From the NCBI RefSeq assembly GCF_022965805.1, contig NC_133105.1:25891208-25955207 (forward strand): DNA of 64,000 nucleotides. The letters are read 5' to 3'. Position 1 is the stretch's first letter. Every line of letters starts with the position of its first letter. The notes beneath the pieces are model-generated. The model had not been told where the DNA came from. It ran no database searches and saw only the letters and a program-made list of their open reading frames with translations. Shown in pieces: positions 32,295-43,428 of the stretch. A program made the translations under genes and the position numbers. Source of the DNA: Primulina eburnea (lineage: Eukaryota; Streptophyta; Magnoliopsida; Lamiales; Gesneriaceae).

Positions 32295-33059
32295 CAAACG
32301 AATTCTTCAGCATTAAGAAGAAAGAATCGAGAAAAGGTACGGAGAAAAGAATTGAAAAATCCTTACGCCTTTTGTGAGAAATCCGTCCGTCCGATTTAGA
32401 ATCTGACTGCGGTACTGTGTTCCTATCGACGTAGGCTACAACTGGACGTAAGTTTTGCTACGTTTTGATATGATTTGAAATTATGGTATTGTCAGAATCT
32501 GATATGATTCATATATGATGTTCTTGGCATGTTAGACATCGTATAATCGAAACCGGACTGAGGAACAGATACCATATGGAATTGTTATGATTTTTAGAGT
32601 TGAGTTGATTGAGAATTGATATCAGAATTGAGTTGTTACCGAGTATGAGATATTAGAATTAATATCTGATTGATATGGTATTGTTGTGTATATTGATATT
32701 ATACCGTTATGCCATCGATATTGAATTAGGTTAAGTATTGAGCAGAACAGATTTGATTCGAGTGGTGTATTGATATTATACTCCTCGATATTGTTCTTGT
32801 CAGATTGAGTATTGACATATTTGAGTTCGAGACTTCGACAAAATCAGAGTATCAGAAAGAAAGGTATAAATTAATGTTGAATTGAGATTGCACAACTCGA
32901 GTGAGGTTTGACTCGAGTCTCCCTAAATCACAAACTTTCATTTATTGCATTGATATTTGCAATTGATGAGACTTATGATTGTAGTCTATTGATTTATAGC
33001 TAATGTATGATAAGATTGATAATTGTAGCCTATTGATTTATAGCTACTGCATGTAATGA

Positions 33060-33310
33060 TTGCTGATTCGCTAGTCATTGACTGATTTGCCTAGATACTG
33101 AAGGTATGTATTGATTACTGAGTCGTTGAGTCATGGGCTGATTCGCCTAGTCACCGGCTGATTCGTCGGGTTATTGGCTGATTCGTCTGGTATTTGACTG
33201 ATTCGTCTAAACTTAAGCTGATTCGCTTAATTACAGGCTGATTCGTCTGGTTATTGGCTGATTCGCCTAATTCTTGACTGATTCGTCAATTCTGCGGCTG
33301 ATTCGCCCAG
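33060..33310 (+). repeat. 20-bp tandem repeats GGCTGATTCG in LTR H
   Basis: About twelve imperfect copies of GCTGATTCGTCTGGTTATTG-like units, the clearest version of the array shared with D and F. Confidence 0.85.
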
Positions 33311-33670
33311 ACACTGATATATGAATTATCTCGATGCCGTTTAGGGATTGATTCATTCCTATCGACTGAGATTCGATATGATTACCTATATCCAGACATC
33401 GGGATCCCTAGGATAGAGTTGAGTCGAGTCTGACACGACGCATCAGTTGAGTCGAGTCTGAGATGACACGTCGGTTGAGTGGAGTCTGATATGACATGTT
33501 GATTTACATTGTTTAGACCATTCATGATTATTGAATGTTTGATATGGATTTATGTTTCTGATTTGAGACATGTTATGAATAATCCTTGTATGCTTTCGTA
33601 TATGCTTTTCTATGATTGCATGCGTACATTGTTTATACTGGGATATTTATATCTCACCGGAGTTATCCGG

Positions 33671-33704
33671 CTGTTGTCTTGTTTGTATGTGTGCATGGCA
33701 ACAG
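33671..33704 (+). promoter_or_regulatory. Conserved hairpin in LTR H
   Basis: CTGTTGTC pairs with GGCAACAG; one pair becomes G-U, which still allows pairing in RNA. Confidence 0.5.
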
Positions 33705-34029
33705 GTGGGACAGGATCAGGGTCGAGAAGACGATGAGAGAAGACGAGGTTAGCGTGGAGGCTCCGGACTTGGTTTAGAGATAGGGTTAGACACTTGATAT
33801 TAGCTGTTAAACCCTAGTTGAATAAATGTATGTTGTACAGGACTTGTACTTTTATACAGATATGTAATTTGCGTAAATTACATTACGTTTCCGCTTTGTA
33901 TTTAAAAAAAAAATTTAGACCCTGTTTTATAATTGATTAATTAGTCCCAATGATGATTAAGAACATGATTAGCGTCCGGGTCCCCACAGCTAAATTGGAA
34001 TCCGGATCCCCTGAAGTGTTGAGTAAAAC

Positions 34030-34598
34030 TAGGGTTGAGCCAGATTTTGGTTAAACCGAATTAACCGACTGAACCGAGCCAATTCGGAAATTCGGTTAAG
34101 TTATTTCGGAAATTCGGTTTTCAAATTAAAAAAATTCGGTTATATCGGTTAATTCGGTTCGGTTACGGTTTTCAAAAATTTTAAATCGGTTAACCGAATT
34201 AACCGATATAATAAATATTATTATTTAATAAAAAAATTTATTTATCAATTTTTATAAATATTTTAATTTTTAATTTTAAAATCGATATAATATGTATTAA
34301 TTTTATTCAAATAAAACTTATACATTTGTGATGTGTGTGATTTTATGTTTTTATGCATTTGTGTAAACTACAGTGTTAAAAAAAATTACATATATAATTA
34401 AAGTTAAATCACAATTTTTTTTAAAACTAATCGGTTAATTCGGTCACCGACCGATTTAACCGATTTTAATTCGGTTTGGTTTTCATCGGTTATGAAAATT
34501 AATTCGGTCGGTTCGGTTATGGATAAATAATTCGGTTCGGTTCGGTTATGGCTAATTCGATTCGGTCGGTAACCGAACTAACCGAATGCTTACCCCTA
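34030..34598. mobile_element. hAT-type MITE (569 bp)
   Basis: Ends TAGGGTTGAGC and (reverse complement of the right end) TAGGGGTAAGC. Both flanks are AGTAAAAC (34022-34029 and 34599-34606), an 8-bp duplication typical of hAT. The ends are filled with TTCGGTTAAC-like repeats and the middle is AT-rich. No coding region, so it would depend on a transposase elsewhere. Confidence 0.85.
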
Positions 34599-34606
34599 AG
34601 TAAAAC

Positions 34607-36193
34607 AACAAATGGTGTTGTGTGCCTACATGGCTAAATGGCAATTTTCAACCTTTGACAATTTTTTTCAATGTTGTTTTTTTTTAAAAAAAAAAATTCT
34701 TCTTTTTTTTTTCAACTTTTTTCCCTCTCTTTTACTCTTTTATCTTTCCTCTATTTTCCTCCATTTCTTTTATCTCTTCCGCAAACAATAACGGACAATT
34801 TTATATGAAATAATATAAACATTTTAATTTTTTTTGTCAAAATAATAATTTTATAATTTATATTTTTACTTGTGAAAAACCAAATCATTTTTTTTCGAAT
34901 TTGATGAGTGTTATTACTTTTTTTCAATGAATATATTTTTTAGCAATATAAAACTATTAACATTCTAATGCTTAAATTAAAATTTAGAACATTTCCATAA
35001 TGCAATATCAAAAACTAAAATTCAACAGCACATTTCCGTAAAAAATAAATAATTCATACGTTTTGAGACTTCATTTCAATTAATAATGTAAATCGGCTAT
35101 TCTTTTAAAAAAAAAAAAACTACTTAAGAGCATTATTGGATATATTTCTATTGAAATCCATGGCTTCAAGAAAATAGTGAGGATGATCAAATTATGCCTA
35201 TATTAAATAAGAATAAATATTATAAAATCAATTTTATATATAAGAATTAATATTTTTTTAGCTTATCCACTAAAAAATTTCTAAATATCATTAAAGTTCA
35301 TATAATCAGTAATTCAGTGAAATTGAACTAACTTCCAATTGTTTGAAGACATGCATGAGGTACCAGAGGTGTTGAACAAGATACGGGTAATTCATCATGT
35401 GTTCTGAATGTCCTAATTGTAAAAATAAGAAATCTAGATATTTTTTGTTTAAAAAAAGTATTAAAAGTATTTAATTTACCTCGACTCTCAAATTTGTTTT
35501 CCTTCATTTTGCTTGAAGTCCTACTCAACTCTTCGATCTTATTGACTTTTTGCATACCATTTCTTTTTCTTGAAACCTTTTGCTTGTATCATAGAAGGTC
35601 CTATAGATGATGTTCTTACACCACCATTGTTTTCATGACTCACTTCAGTCAAACGAATTTCCATGATTTGGTTAGATTAAATACCGAATTATGCACCAAA
35701 GAGAAAGTTGATGAGTGGACGGAGGCTTTGGTTGCCAGTCTTACGAGCATCATATATACAAAGTTTTCTATACCGTTCTGTACTTTTTCGTTTAGGATCT
35801 TCTTCGATTTCATTGCTCATACAATCGTGTGCCACTTCACTCCTAGCTTTTCTCGTCCATCTATTCAAGATATAATGTTCTGACAGTTTTTTAACGTCTT
35901 GCACATCATATATCTTCACGTCACAACACAATAAAAAATAAAAATAGTAATAAAATTGAATGAGAGAGAAAAAACGAGAAAAATAAGAAAATGAATAAAA
36001 AAAGACGAGATGAAATACCCGAGAAAAAAAAAAATCAAACCTAAAAAACTTGTTTAAAATAAATTCAAATCAACATAGCCCATTAAATATCAATGGCACC
36101 AAATGCTGTGGTCGGCCAGATCCGCTAAGTTCTTGTATTGTCTAGGAATTTTCTTTGACGATTAGAATATACCTACATTTCCATCAAAATATT

Positions 36194-36195
<2 letters not shown>
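34607..36195. other. AT-rich intergenic DNA, no gene seen
   Basis: Poly-T and poly-A runs (for example 34677-34710 and 35108-35120) and low complexity. Short frames at 35328-35931 on both strands have no recognisable domain. I see no LTR ends or terminal repeats. Confidence 0.5.
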
Positions 36196-36276
<81 letters not shown>

Positions 36277-36287
36277 TATATATATAT
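36196..36287. repeat. (TA)n microsatellite upstream of the pectinesterase gene
   Basis: About 92 bp of TA with one AAA interruption, ending about 350 bp before the presumed TATA box of the gene. Confidence 0.95.
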
Positions 36288-36636
36288 CGGCAGACAAAAT
36301 TTGTAACGTCCATTAATAAATCAATTTTGCATGGCTCTTCCCACGTAAAACTTGTGCTAATTTATTTGCAAAAAAGAAGATAACGATCAATTACAGAAAA
36401 ATAATCTTTCTTCCTTATCATAATCGATCGGCCTGAATGCATGCATGCATGTCCATTGAGGTAGCAGCTGCATTAATGACAGAGATCTCTTATTCATCCA
36501 TGCCACCTTTTGTATCTCAACCATTATTTCCTCATAAAATTCGAACAACCTTCCATTTTTTCTATTCTTTTCTATTTTTAGCAACGTCAAATTGCAACCT
36601 TAAATTCCTCGACAGATCGATCTTAGTTTCTACGCT

Positions 36637-36644
36637 TATAAATA
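36637..36644 (+). promoter_or_regulatory. Putative TATA box of the pectinesterase gene
   Basis: TATAAATA lies 158 bp upstream of the ATG, which would give a 5' untranslated leader of roughly 120-130 bases. A CATGCATGCATG block (RY-type motif) is about 200 bp further upstream at 36438-36449. The start site is inferred. Confidence 0.6.
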
Positions 36645-36801
36645 AGACTCTTTTTCCATAGACAAAGATCAATCCATCCCTTAGGGTTCTGGCTAGGGGA
36701 TTCCGAGGTTCTACCTTCTTAAAACCCAATCCAGGGCTCTGAAAAATACCATTTTCAAAATTTTTGTTGTATATATAACAAAAATTATTGGGTTGAAAAA
36801 A

Positions 36802-38942
36802 ATGGGAAATTTTTCTGGAAGCAAGAAGAAGTTGGCTATTGCCGGCCTTGCCTCCATTCTTTTGGTTGCGATGGTGGTTGCGGTCGCTGTCAACGTCGCC
36901 AACAAGAAAGGTGACACGGTTGCTGCTCCAGCGTCTGACGATGGCGGCAACAAAATTAGTGCCACCGCTAAGGCGGTTAAGGCCATTTGCAGTCCCACTG
37001 ATTACAAGGAAACCTGTGAAGAAAGCCTCTCCAATGCCAACTCCACCGATCCTAAGGAGTTGATCAAGGTGGTATTCGAAGTGGCAGTGAAAAATATCAG
37101 CGATGTGATAAAGAAATCATCTTTGCTCAAAAAAGCTGCTGAAGATCCCAGGACTAAGGCAGCGCTCGAGACGTGCGAAGAGCTGCTCGACACCTCCATT
37201 GATGATCTTCAAAGGTCATTCGAAAAGGTTGGTGCATTCGATATGACGAAGGTGGATGAATATATCGAGGACTTGAAGACGTGGCTTAGCGCCGCTATTA
37301 CGTATCAGGAGACGTGCATCGACGGATTCGAGAACACCACTGGTGACACGGGTGAAAAGATGAAGAAGCTTCTGAAAACCGCAACAGAGCTCTCCAGCAA
37401 CGGGCTCGCAATGGTCACTGATTTTTCTTCTGTTCTTTCATTGCTACAGATAGAAGGGTTTAGCCGGAAGCTACTTTCAGATTCCGCAGACAATGAGGAA
37501 TCGGAGAAAAGGAGACTTTACGACTATGGTCACGATGAATCCGACTATTATCCATGGAGTCCACCTTCTAAGGAACATCAGAAGCAGCATGGTAGGACAC
37601 TTCTTGACAATGGCAATTATCCTCATACGAAAAATGACGTTCACCCTGGTTTTGTGAGTAGCAAAGCACGAAGGCTTCTTGCTGTTCCACGAGCATTTTT
37701 GAGGCCTAATATAGTGGTCGCTCAGGATGGCAGCGGGAAATTCCGCAGAATAAACGACGCCCTGGCCACCGTACCCAAGAAGAATAACAACCCTTTTGTC
37801 ATCTTTGTTAAGGCTGGACTCTATAAAGAAACTGTCAGAATCCCAAGAAAGATGAACAACATTATTCTCATCGGAGAGGGACCAACAAGAACCATAATCA
37901 CCGGTAGCAAGAACTTTGCCGAGGGCACTCAGACATTCCACACTGCCACAGTTGGTTAGTAAAAATCTCACATTATTTTTCAAACCATAAAACTAAATGT
38001 TCATTTTACTGATTCCAGCTTTCCATAAAAAATTATGAGTGTTAGGAAGTCACATCTCAAAAATCTCATAAATTTTATAACTTGATTCAGGGACATATTC
38101 TTTATTGCATAATGCTAGACCAATATATAATATGAATCCCAGAAACATGTATCATGAATGAGTTAGATATTAATTCAAGAAAACTGTTTTTTAATTTGTT
38201 CCCACGCTTCTATTTCTATTCAAAACTTTTGTTCCTTTTGGCATCCTATACAGCCGTGAATGGAGACGATTTCATCGCCATGGACATTGGATTCGAGAAC
38301 ACCGCCGGCCCAGAAAAACATCAAGCAGTGGCTCTCCGTGTCTCCGGAGATCGAGCCATCTTCCAGAATGTCCACATGAACGGCTATCAGGACACCCTAT
38401 ACGCCCATGCCTACCGTCAGTACTACCGCAATTGCCTGATCTCCGGCACGATCGATTTTGTCTTTGGTGACGCTGTATCCGTCTTCCAGCGCTGCCGATT
38501 CGTGGTCCGGCAACCAATGAAGAACCAAGCATGTATGGTGACCGCCCAAGGCCGCAAAGATCCCCGTGGGGTGGGAGTAATCGTGATCCAAAACTCGGAT
38601 ATCGTCCCAGAACCGGCATTCGTCGCAGTGAAGCCTGCCTTGAAGGCATTCCTGGGGCGACCATGGAAAGAGTATTCAAGAACCATTATCATGCATTCCT
38701 ATATCGATGGGTTCATCGATCCAGAGGGGTGGTCACCATGGGCGGGAACTTATGGTCTGAATACTCTGTATTATGGGGAGTACCAGAATCGTGGGGCTGG
38801 ATCAAACTTGTCACATCGGGTTCGGTGGAAGGGTATCAAGAGGATTACTCCTCAGATTGCTCAGAGCTTCACTGGTGGAAGACTTTACCAGGGTGATCAG
38901 TGGATAACATCTTCTGGAGTTTCATATTCTCCAGGCTTATAA
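36802..38942 (+). CDS. Pectinesterase (pectin methylesterase) with PMEI pro-region, type I
   Basis: Removes methyl esters from wall homogalacturonan, giving pectate and methanol. Two exons, 36802-37954 and 38254-38942, encode 613 residues; the intron splits an Ala codon (residue 385) and has GT-AG ends. Residues 11-32 are a hydrophobic anchor after a Lys-rich start (type II entry to the secretory path). A PMEI-like domain follows (about 52-215; C63 and C72 form the usual first Cys pair), then an acidic, His-rich linker. Dibasic processing motifs are RKLL (222-225), an RTLL, and RRLL (290-293); cleavage after the last gives a mature enzyme of about 320 residues. The catalytic domain keeps Q408 (QAVAL), Q430 and D431 (QDTLY), D452 (DFVFG), R520 and W522 (LGRPW). 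The ATG chosen is the first in frame (MGNFSG); no ATG lies upstream in frame. No lesion is seen. It is the only host gene I can identify here, and its flanks are transposon DNA. The tissue is unknown, though the long pro-region resembles pollen-type members. Confidence 0.95.
37955..38253 (+). other. Intron of the pectinesterase gene (299 bp)
   Basis: Donor GTTAGT at 37955, acceptor CTATACAG ending at 38253, AT-rich body. The position, within the TATVA block just before the catalytic core, is the usual intron site of type I plant pectinesterases. Confidence 0.9.
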
Positions 38943-39229
38943 TGGCACTCTAATTATTAATTAAAAATAAATTAAATGGCTATCACATCATCCTTCTTTC
39001 ATAAAATTATTTATATTCACAAATAATATGCCTTTTAATTACTTATTATTTTAATAAAATATTTTATTGGAATGTCAATTATATATGGATGATTGTCTAT
39101 GACAAGATCAATTAGATACGATCGATTAGGAGATTTTCATTTAGCTACGATAGCTCGGTTTTTGAAATATTTAACACCGATAAATTAAATCGAGTTTGAT
39201 TTTTAAACCGACCGTAAGACACTCAAAAT
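38943..39229 (+). other. 3' flank of the pectinesterase gene
   Basis: AATAAA-like signals occur within 30 bp of the stop (near 38966) and again near 39053. No other feature seen. Confidence 0.5.
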
Positions 39230-40694
39230 AATCTTTCGTAGAAACCGATTAAACATTTTGTAAAACATTTAAAAATATATGCAAGTTGAATGAGCAAAAT
39301 ATTTTGGTTGAAGTATTTTATCAAACACTTTTTATGCAATATTTTGGTATTTGAAAAACACATAAAATGTTTCAATAATGCACCTTTAAAAAAAGTGTAA
39401 ATGATAAGTAGATGCAATAAATAAATAAGCACAAATTTGTTTATGAATGTTTGGAGATTAACAATCAACTCCTACGTCACCACTTCTTCTCATTGAGAAG
39501 GATCCAATAGAAGACTTTGATTTATACAACACCTTGTACAAACCCATTTCAACTTAGGACTTATCTCTTGACTAATTAAAACTTTTAGCACACTCTCGAT
39601 TGTAGGCCGCAACCTCACAGTCCGAATAAGTTTTGACGTCTCTTATGCCAAGACTAGAAACATAATCTTTAATGTCTTTGTGTGAAAACTCACTCAACTA
39701 AACTTTGAAGTACAACTCTCTTGTATATGTGTGCGTGAAAGTGTGTGTGGATTTATCCTTTAAAGTGTACATCTCAAATGTTTCCCCATACAATGGCTTG
39801 TGCTCTCAACTAGCAGATTTCTTCATGCTAACTGCTCATGCTTTGAATCCCCTTCAAAAGCTCTTGTTTTATTTTCAAGATATTGTATTTATAGGCTCCA
39901 ACAATGATATATACGTTAGATACAAGAATATGACCGTTTGGAAAGTTTCTATACTGTTTCTGAAATTGCAACGGTCAAATTTGCCTTGCTGGACATTTTC
40001 TCGAGTGGTCAACTGGTTCAGTTCAACTGGTCTAGTTCAGTTTCATCTGGTCTAGTTTAGTTCTGGTCTGGTTCAGTTTAGCTGGTTCATTTCAGCTGGT
40101 TCAGTTCAGTTTCAGCTGGTTTGGTTCAGTTCAACTGGTCTGGTTCAGTTTCAGCTGGTATGCTGAAATCAGCTAGGCTGATTTCAGTTTGTGCAAAACT
40201 ATTAGATTCATCGTCATTTATCAGCATTTTAAACTTCGATTCAGTCTTTTACTTCTGAATATAATTTGTAGATCATCGTCTTATCTTTCCAATACATACT
40301 GAATCGCTTCATTCCAATAATCGAGCAGAGAGATATGACCAAAATACTGCAACTGCTCATACCCAACTGATTATTGTTTTCGTGCAATCAGTTCAGTAAT
40401 TCAGCGATCAGTTAGACCTTGATAATCCGATTTTTCCCAACTGACATGAAATATGACATGTTCCAAATTGAGCTTTCTGATAAGTCAAGTTATAGGATTG
40501 TCATTTGAAACACCCAGCTGAGAGATATCATCAAAATACCGAAACTCGCCAGAAATTCAGTTTTGTTAAATTCAGTTTCAGTTTGCTTCTTGTGTTTGTA
40601 ACTTCACACATAATTAAATATGTTAGAAATACAATAAAAAATTTTGTTAACATCAAAATAAAGATTGAGAACATGAAATGTTCCAACAGTCTAC
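39230..40694 (-). repeat. Decayed minus-oriented LTR related to element E
   Basis: Read on the minus strand, 40690 down to 40646 gives GTTGGAACATTTCATGTTC, then TTTTGATGTTAAC, matching the start of E's LTR. Further in, 39560-39437 matches E's LTR around 28400-28530 (the CTCCTACGTCAC region). It is clearly diverged. The left end is uncertain; no duplication was found. Starts about 290 bp past the pectinesterase stop. Confidence 0.65.
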
Positions 40695-40864
40695 TTATAG
40701 ATTTAAATATCAATCAATTTATAGCTTCAATAAATAATTAATTTATTTGATGATATATAGTTGTATTAGCACAAAGTAATCTTGTTTTTAATTTCAATAA
40801 AATACACAAGTTGGAACAACAATGTTAATGTAAATAGGCAATAAAAATATATAATTTGACTAAC

Positions 40865-40869
40865 ATAAG
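40865..40869. repeat. Target-site duplication of element T, left copy (ATAAG)
   Basis: ATAAG here and at 59021-59025. Confidence 0.9.
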
Positions 40870-41422
40870 TGTTTCTCAAGAAACTTGCATGGTGTTCCTG
40901 GCACGTGATCGTGCCAAATATGGAATGATCCGACATCTTTATCAAACGTTGTGTTCCTCGATTCGACCGTTAGTTCTAATAACATCGGTATGGCTTCAAA
41001 GAGAAAATATAAACTGAGGAATATAATGAAATTGTAGAGAAAATCCATGAAAAACATCAAATTTAATTACGATGTTATAAACATGAACGACATTTTTATA
41101 AGAAAGTTGGAGTAATATGCCATCTAAAGAAACTAGGATGTTAGAAATTGGAAAATATGCAGATAAAATATTGAGAGAATTGAAAACATTTTGCTGCTGC
41201 TTAGTTGAATGTTTTGTTGTGTTCTTATTATGATTCTTCTTTCTGTTTTTGTTAAACTCCACGGAGCAGCTCCAGCCACACTCCATGATCATCCATGATG
41301 CATCATGGATCAACTCCTCCATCTTGGTTTTCAATTGACACCTTCTTGGGCTCTTCCACTGGGCCTATCCACATTTTGCAAGCTTCTCATTGTTAGTGAG
41401 CTTCTAAGATTTGGATTAAACA
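40870..41422 (-). repeat. 3' LTR of element T (553 bp)
   Basis: Plus-strand ends TGTTTCTCAAG and TTAAACA. It matches 58467-59020 throughout with many substitutions. Confidence 0.88.
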
Positions 41423-41434
41423 ACTTCCCTCTAT
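41423..41434 (-). other. Polypurine tract of element T
   Basis: The minus strand reads ATAGAGGGAAGT directly before the 3' LTR. Confidence 0.75.
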
Positions 41435-41961
41435 CCAATTTGGACCATTGGCCAATTTGACCCAATTTTGGCTATTTTGCTAATTCTACTAATTCGGTCC
41501 AGTGGGCCAAACTAGCTATTCATATATGAGCCTAGCATAGAATCACATGGTTAAAAGGAATGGTCCTATGGATTTGAAGATGGATCGATAACTGAAAAGC
41601 ATGTTCTTTCTCCATCATGTTAAATTCAAGTGTGCATTCCCTGAAACCCTTAATTCCACAGGTGTTTCTCAATCTTGGGTTCATCAGTGCGACTCATTTC
41701 TAGTGAAAAACCCTTGTCTTTTGCCATCTCCTTTTCAATTTTCAGTTCCCCTCCCAAACAATACCTTATTCCCTTCCTTAAACCCCCTCCTTATCTCTTT
41801 CTTCCTCACTTTCTCCACCCAAATCTCCATCGGCGCCCACCGATATTCCCGAAAAAACCGTCGCACCATGCCGCTACCCATCATTTCTTGACTTCTCTCG
41901 CCTTCCTAATGGCTTCCAGCATTAAAAGTCTTTCGTTTCCCCTCCTCTTTCTACTGCGTCG
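41435..41961 (+). other. Non-coding spacer between T's polypurine tract and its antisense gene
   Basis: Holds CT-rich, leader-like DNA (41690-41960) upstream of the antisense start. Short plus-strand frames here have no domain. It may include the antisense promoter. Confidence 0.4.
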
Positions 41962-43428
41962 ATGCCTCCCGTAGTTTCAAGGAACGACGCTTGCCAGCGG
42001 CAACGTTCCTCGGAGTTCGTTGAATACCTCTCGAGCCTTGGTGGACTTCAATCTCTGCGTGGTGTAGACGTTTCTCTTCTAGGGTTCATCGACTCGGCCC
42101 CCCATCTTCCAACTGCGCGCGAGGCCTCCCAGGATAGATAATTCCTTGAACGCTTTCTCTAGTGTAGGAGTATTAGACCCAATTTGATGGCATAGTTAGG
42201 TGTTCAATCTTGCATCTCGTTCGAACGTTCTAGGCGTATGCTTCCTACTGTCGCATTGGCGTGGGTCTTCCAGAAATATGTGGCAACGAAGATCATAACT
42301 GACATTTAGCTTTATATCTCCTTCGTTTCAGTGGCGCTTGTGTCTTTAATTGTCTGCGCAAATACTTAAAATCATTAAGCCCCTGGGACGAATTTTATAT
42401 AGGAGGGTAGTGGTTTTCGAGCCCTATTAGCTGCCCTGTCTTGTTCTCGTGTTAGAAAATTGCGTAGGATATTCCTAGAAGTGCAAAATTTCAGCGGTTA
42501 CCATGTCAATGAGGCAATGTGATTTTTCGATGTTACAGGAACGTCTAGTGATTCTCTTTTCATTGGCGTGAACTCCCTCTGTTATCAGGGCGATTCTCTT
42601 TCAGTAATCAACAAAATGTCAACCTCCAGGTACTGTTTTCATGTTAGTTTGGTTTCGATGGATCAGTCTGTGTTTTCTTTCTTTGATTTTCTATGTATTT
42701 GCAGGTCTGGAGATATCCCCGGAGATTCTACCTTGGTAGAAGTTTTCAATCCAGCCATCGACCCTTCTTACCGTCAAATTCCTTTACCCATTGAGAGCAT
42801 TAACCTGTTGTTCTCTCTATCCACTCTCGAGTCTAGTTCTCTGCTGTTAGATCGCAAGGTGGCGTCACCCTTTGAGTATTCCAAGTTTAAATGCTTACCA
42901 CGTGGCGATACAAATTGTAAAACTTGGGTAGAACGGTTGAAAAAGTTTGATAGTAATACCTGGCAGAAACAAAGTCTTTATCAAGTCATTCAAATGTCTA
43001 CTCTTTGACACCACCTTCAATATAGATCTTCTCGATCGTGCTATCAGGTTGTGGGCTCCTCCTTGTAGTGGTTCGGTCCCATGTCTATAACTCCGCAGTA
43101 TATCCTTCTATTAACTGGTCTTCCACTTCTTGGGAAGGAATTTGCTAGTTTAGTCGACACTCAAGATTTGCCTCAACTTTCCAAACAATACTTAAATCCT
43201 TCATCTTTTTCCCAAGTTATCCGGTCTTGGTTTGCCCTTAGAAGAACTTCCCCCACCAGCGAGGAGCGCATATCTTTCATGTGGGTTTTGATATGTAAAT
43301 ATCTCTTTTGTCCCTCTTCCGGTAAGCCCACTATGGAATATTTAATTCTTGCTAGGTCTTTAAGTGTTGGACATGTCCATGGCCTCGGCGTGATATTCTT
43401 AGGATCACTTTACCAATCCTCCCTGTAA
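41962..43428 (+). pseudogene. Antisense gene of element T: plant mobile domain-like protein
   Basis: Opposite in sense to T's pol and just inside its 3' LTR. It begins at ATG 41962 (MPPVVSRND) and stops early at an in-frame TAG (about 42139-42141). A further part follows a likely intron (donor GTACTG near 42629, acceptor TTTGCAG ending near 42703), then SGDIPGDSTLVEVFNP, a WVERLKKF block, a frameshift near 43005-43080, and a last part with SITPQYILLLTGLPLLGKEF, FALRRTSPTSEERISFM and ARSLSVGHVHGLGVIFLGSL. The pattern (an LTGLP block followed by ARSL..G and LGSLY) fits the plant mobile domain (PMD) family, known from both host proteins and transposons. Tat elements often carry an antisense frame in this place. 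Broken and not expressible as one protein. Domain naming is by eye. Confidence 0.6.

Larger units (their letters stand above)
31913..33988 (+). mobile_element. Solo LTR H (2076 bp)
   Basis: Starts TGTAATGCCC and ends GGGTCCCCACA, flanked by perfect GCTAA duplications. Downstream of the TATA region it follows D and F closely (GATTCG array, hairpin 33671-33704, TCCGGACTTGG end region). Its palindrome array instead uses the CGCCCGAGCG type found in element A. It is therefore a chimera or intermediate between the two promoter types. Confidence 0.95.

Noticed and set aside
36793..36801. Upstream extension of the pectinesterase start to a TTG codon
   Set aside because: Plant nuclear genes start at ATG; the first in-frame ATG is 36802.
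38272..38896. Other-frame frames within pectinesterase exon 2
   Set aside because: Shadows of the real coding frame, whose catalytic motifs are all present.
43352..43411. C-terminal extension of the RNase H frame of T past GRIGK
   Set aside because: Those codons are the reverse of the antisense gene's end, so the extension is not retroviral protein.
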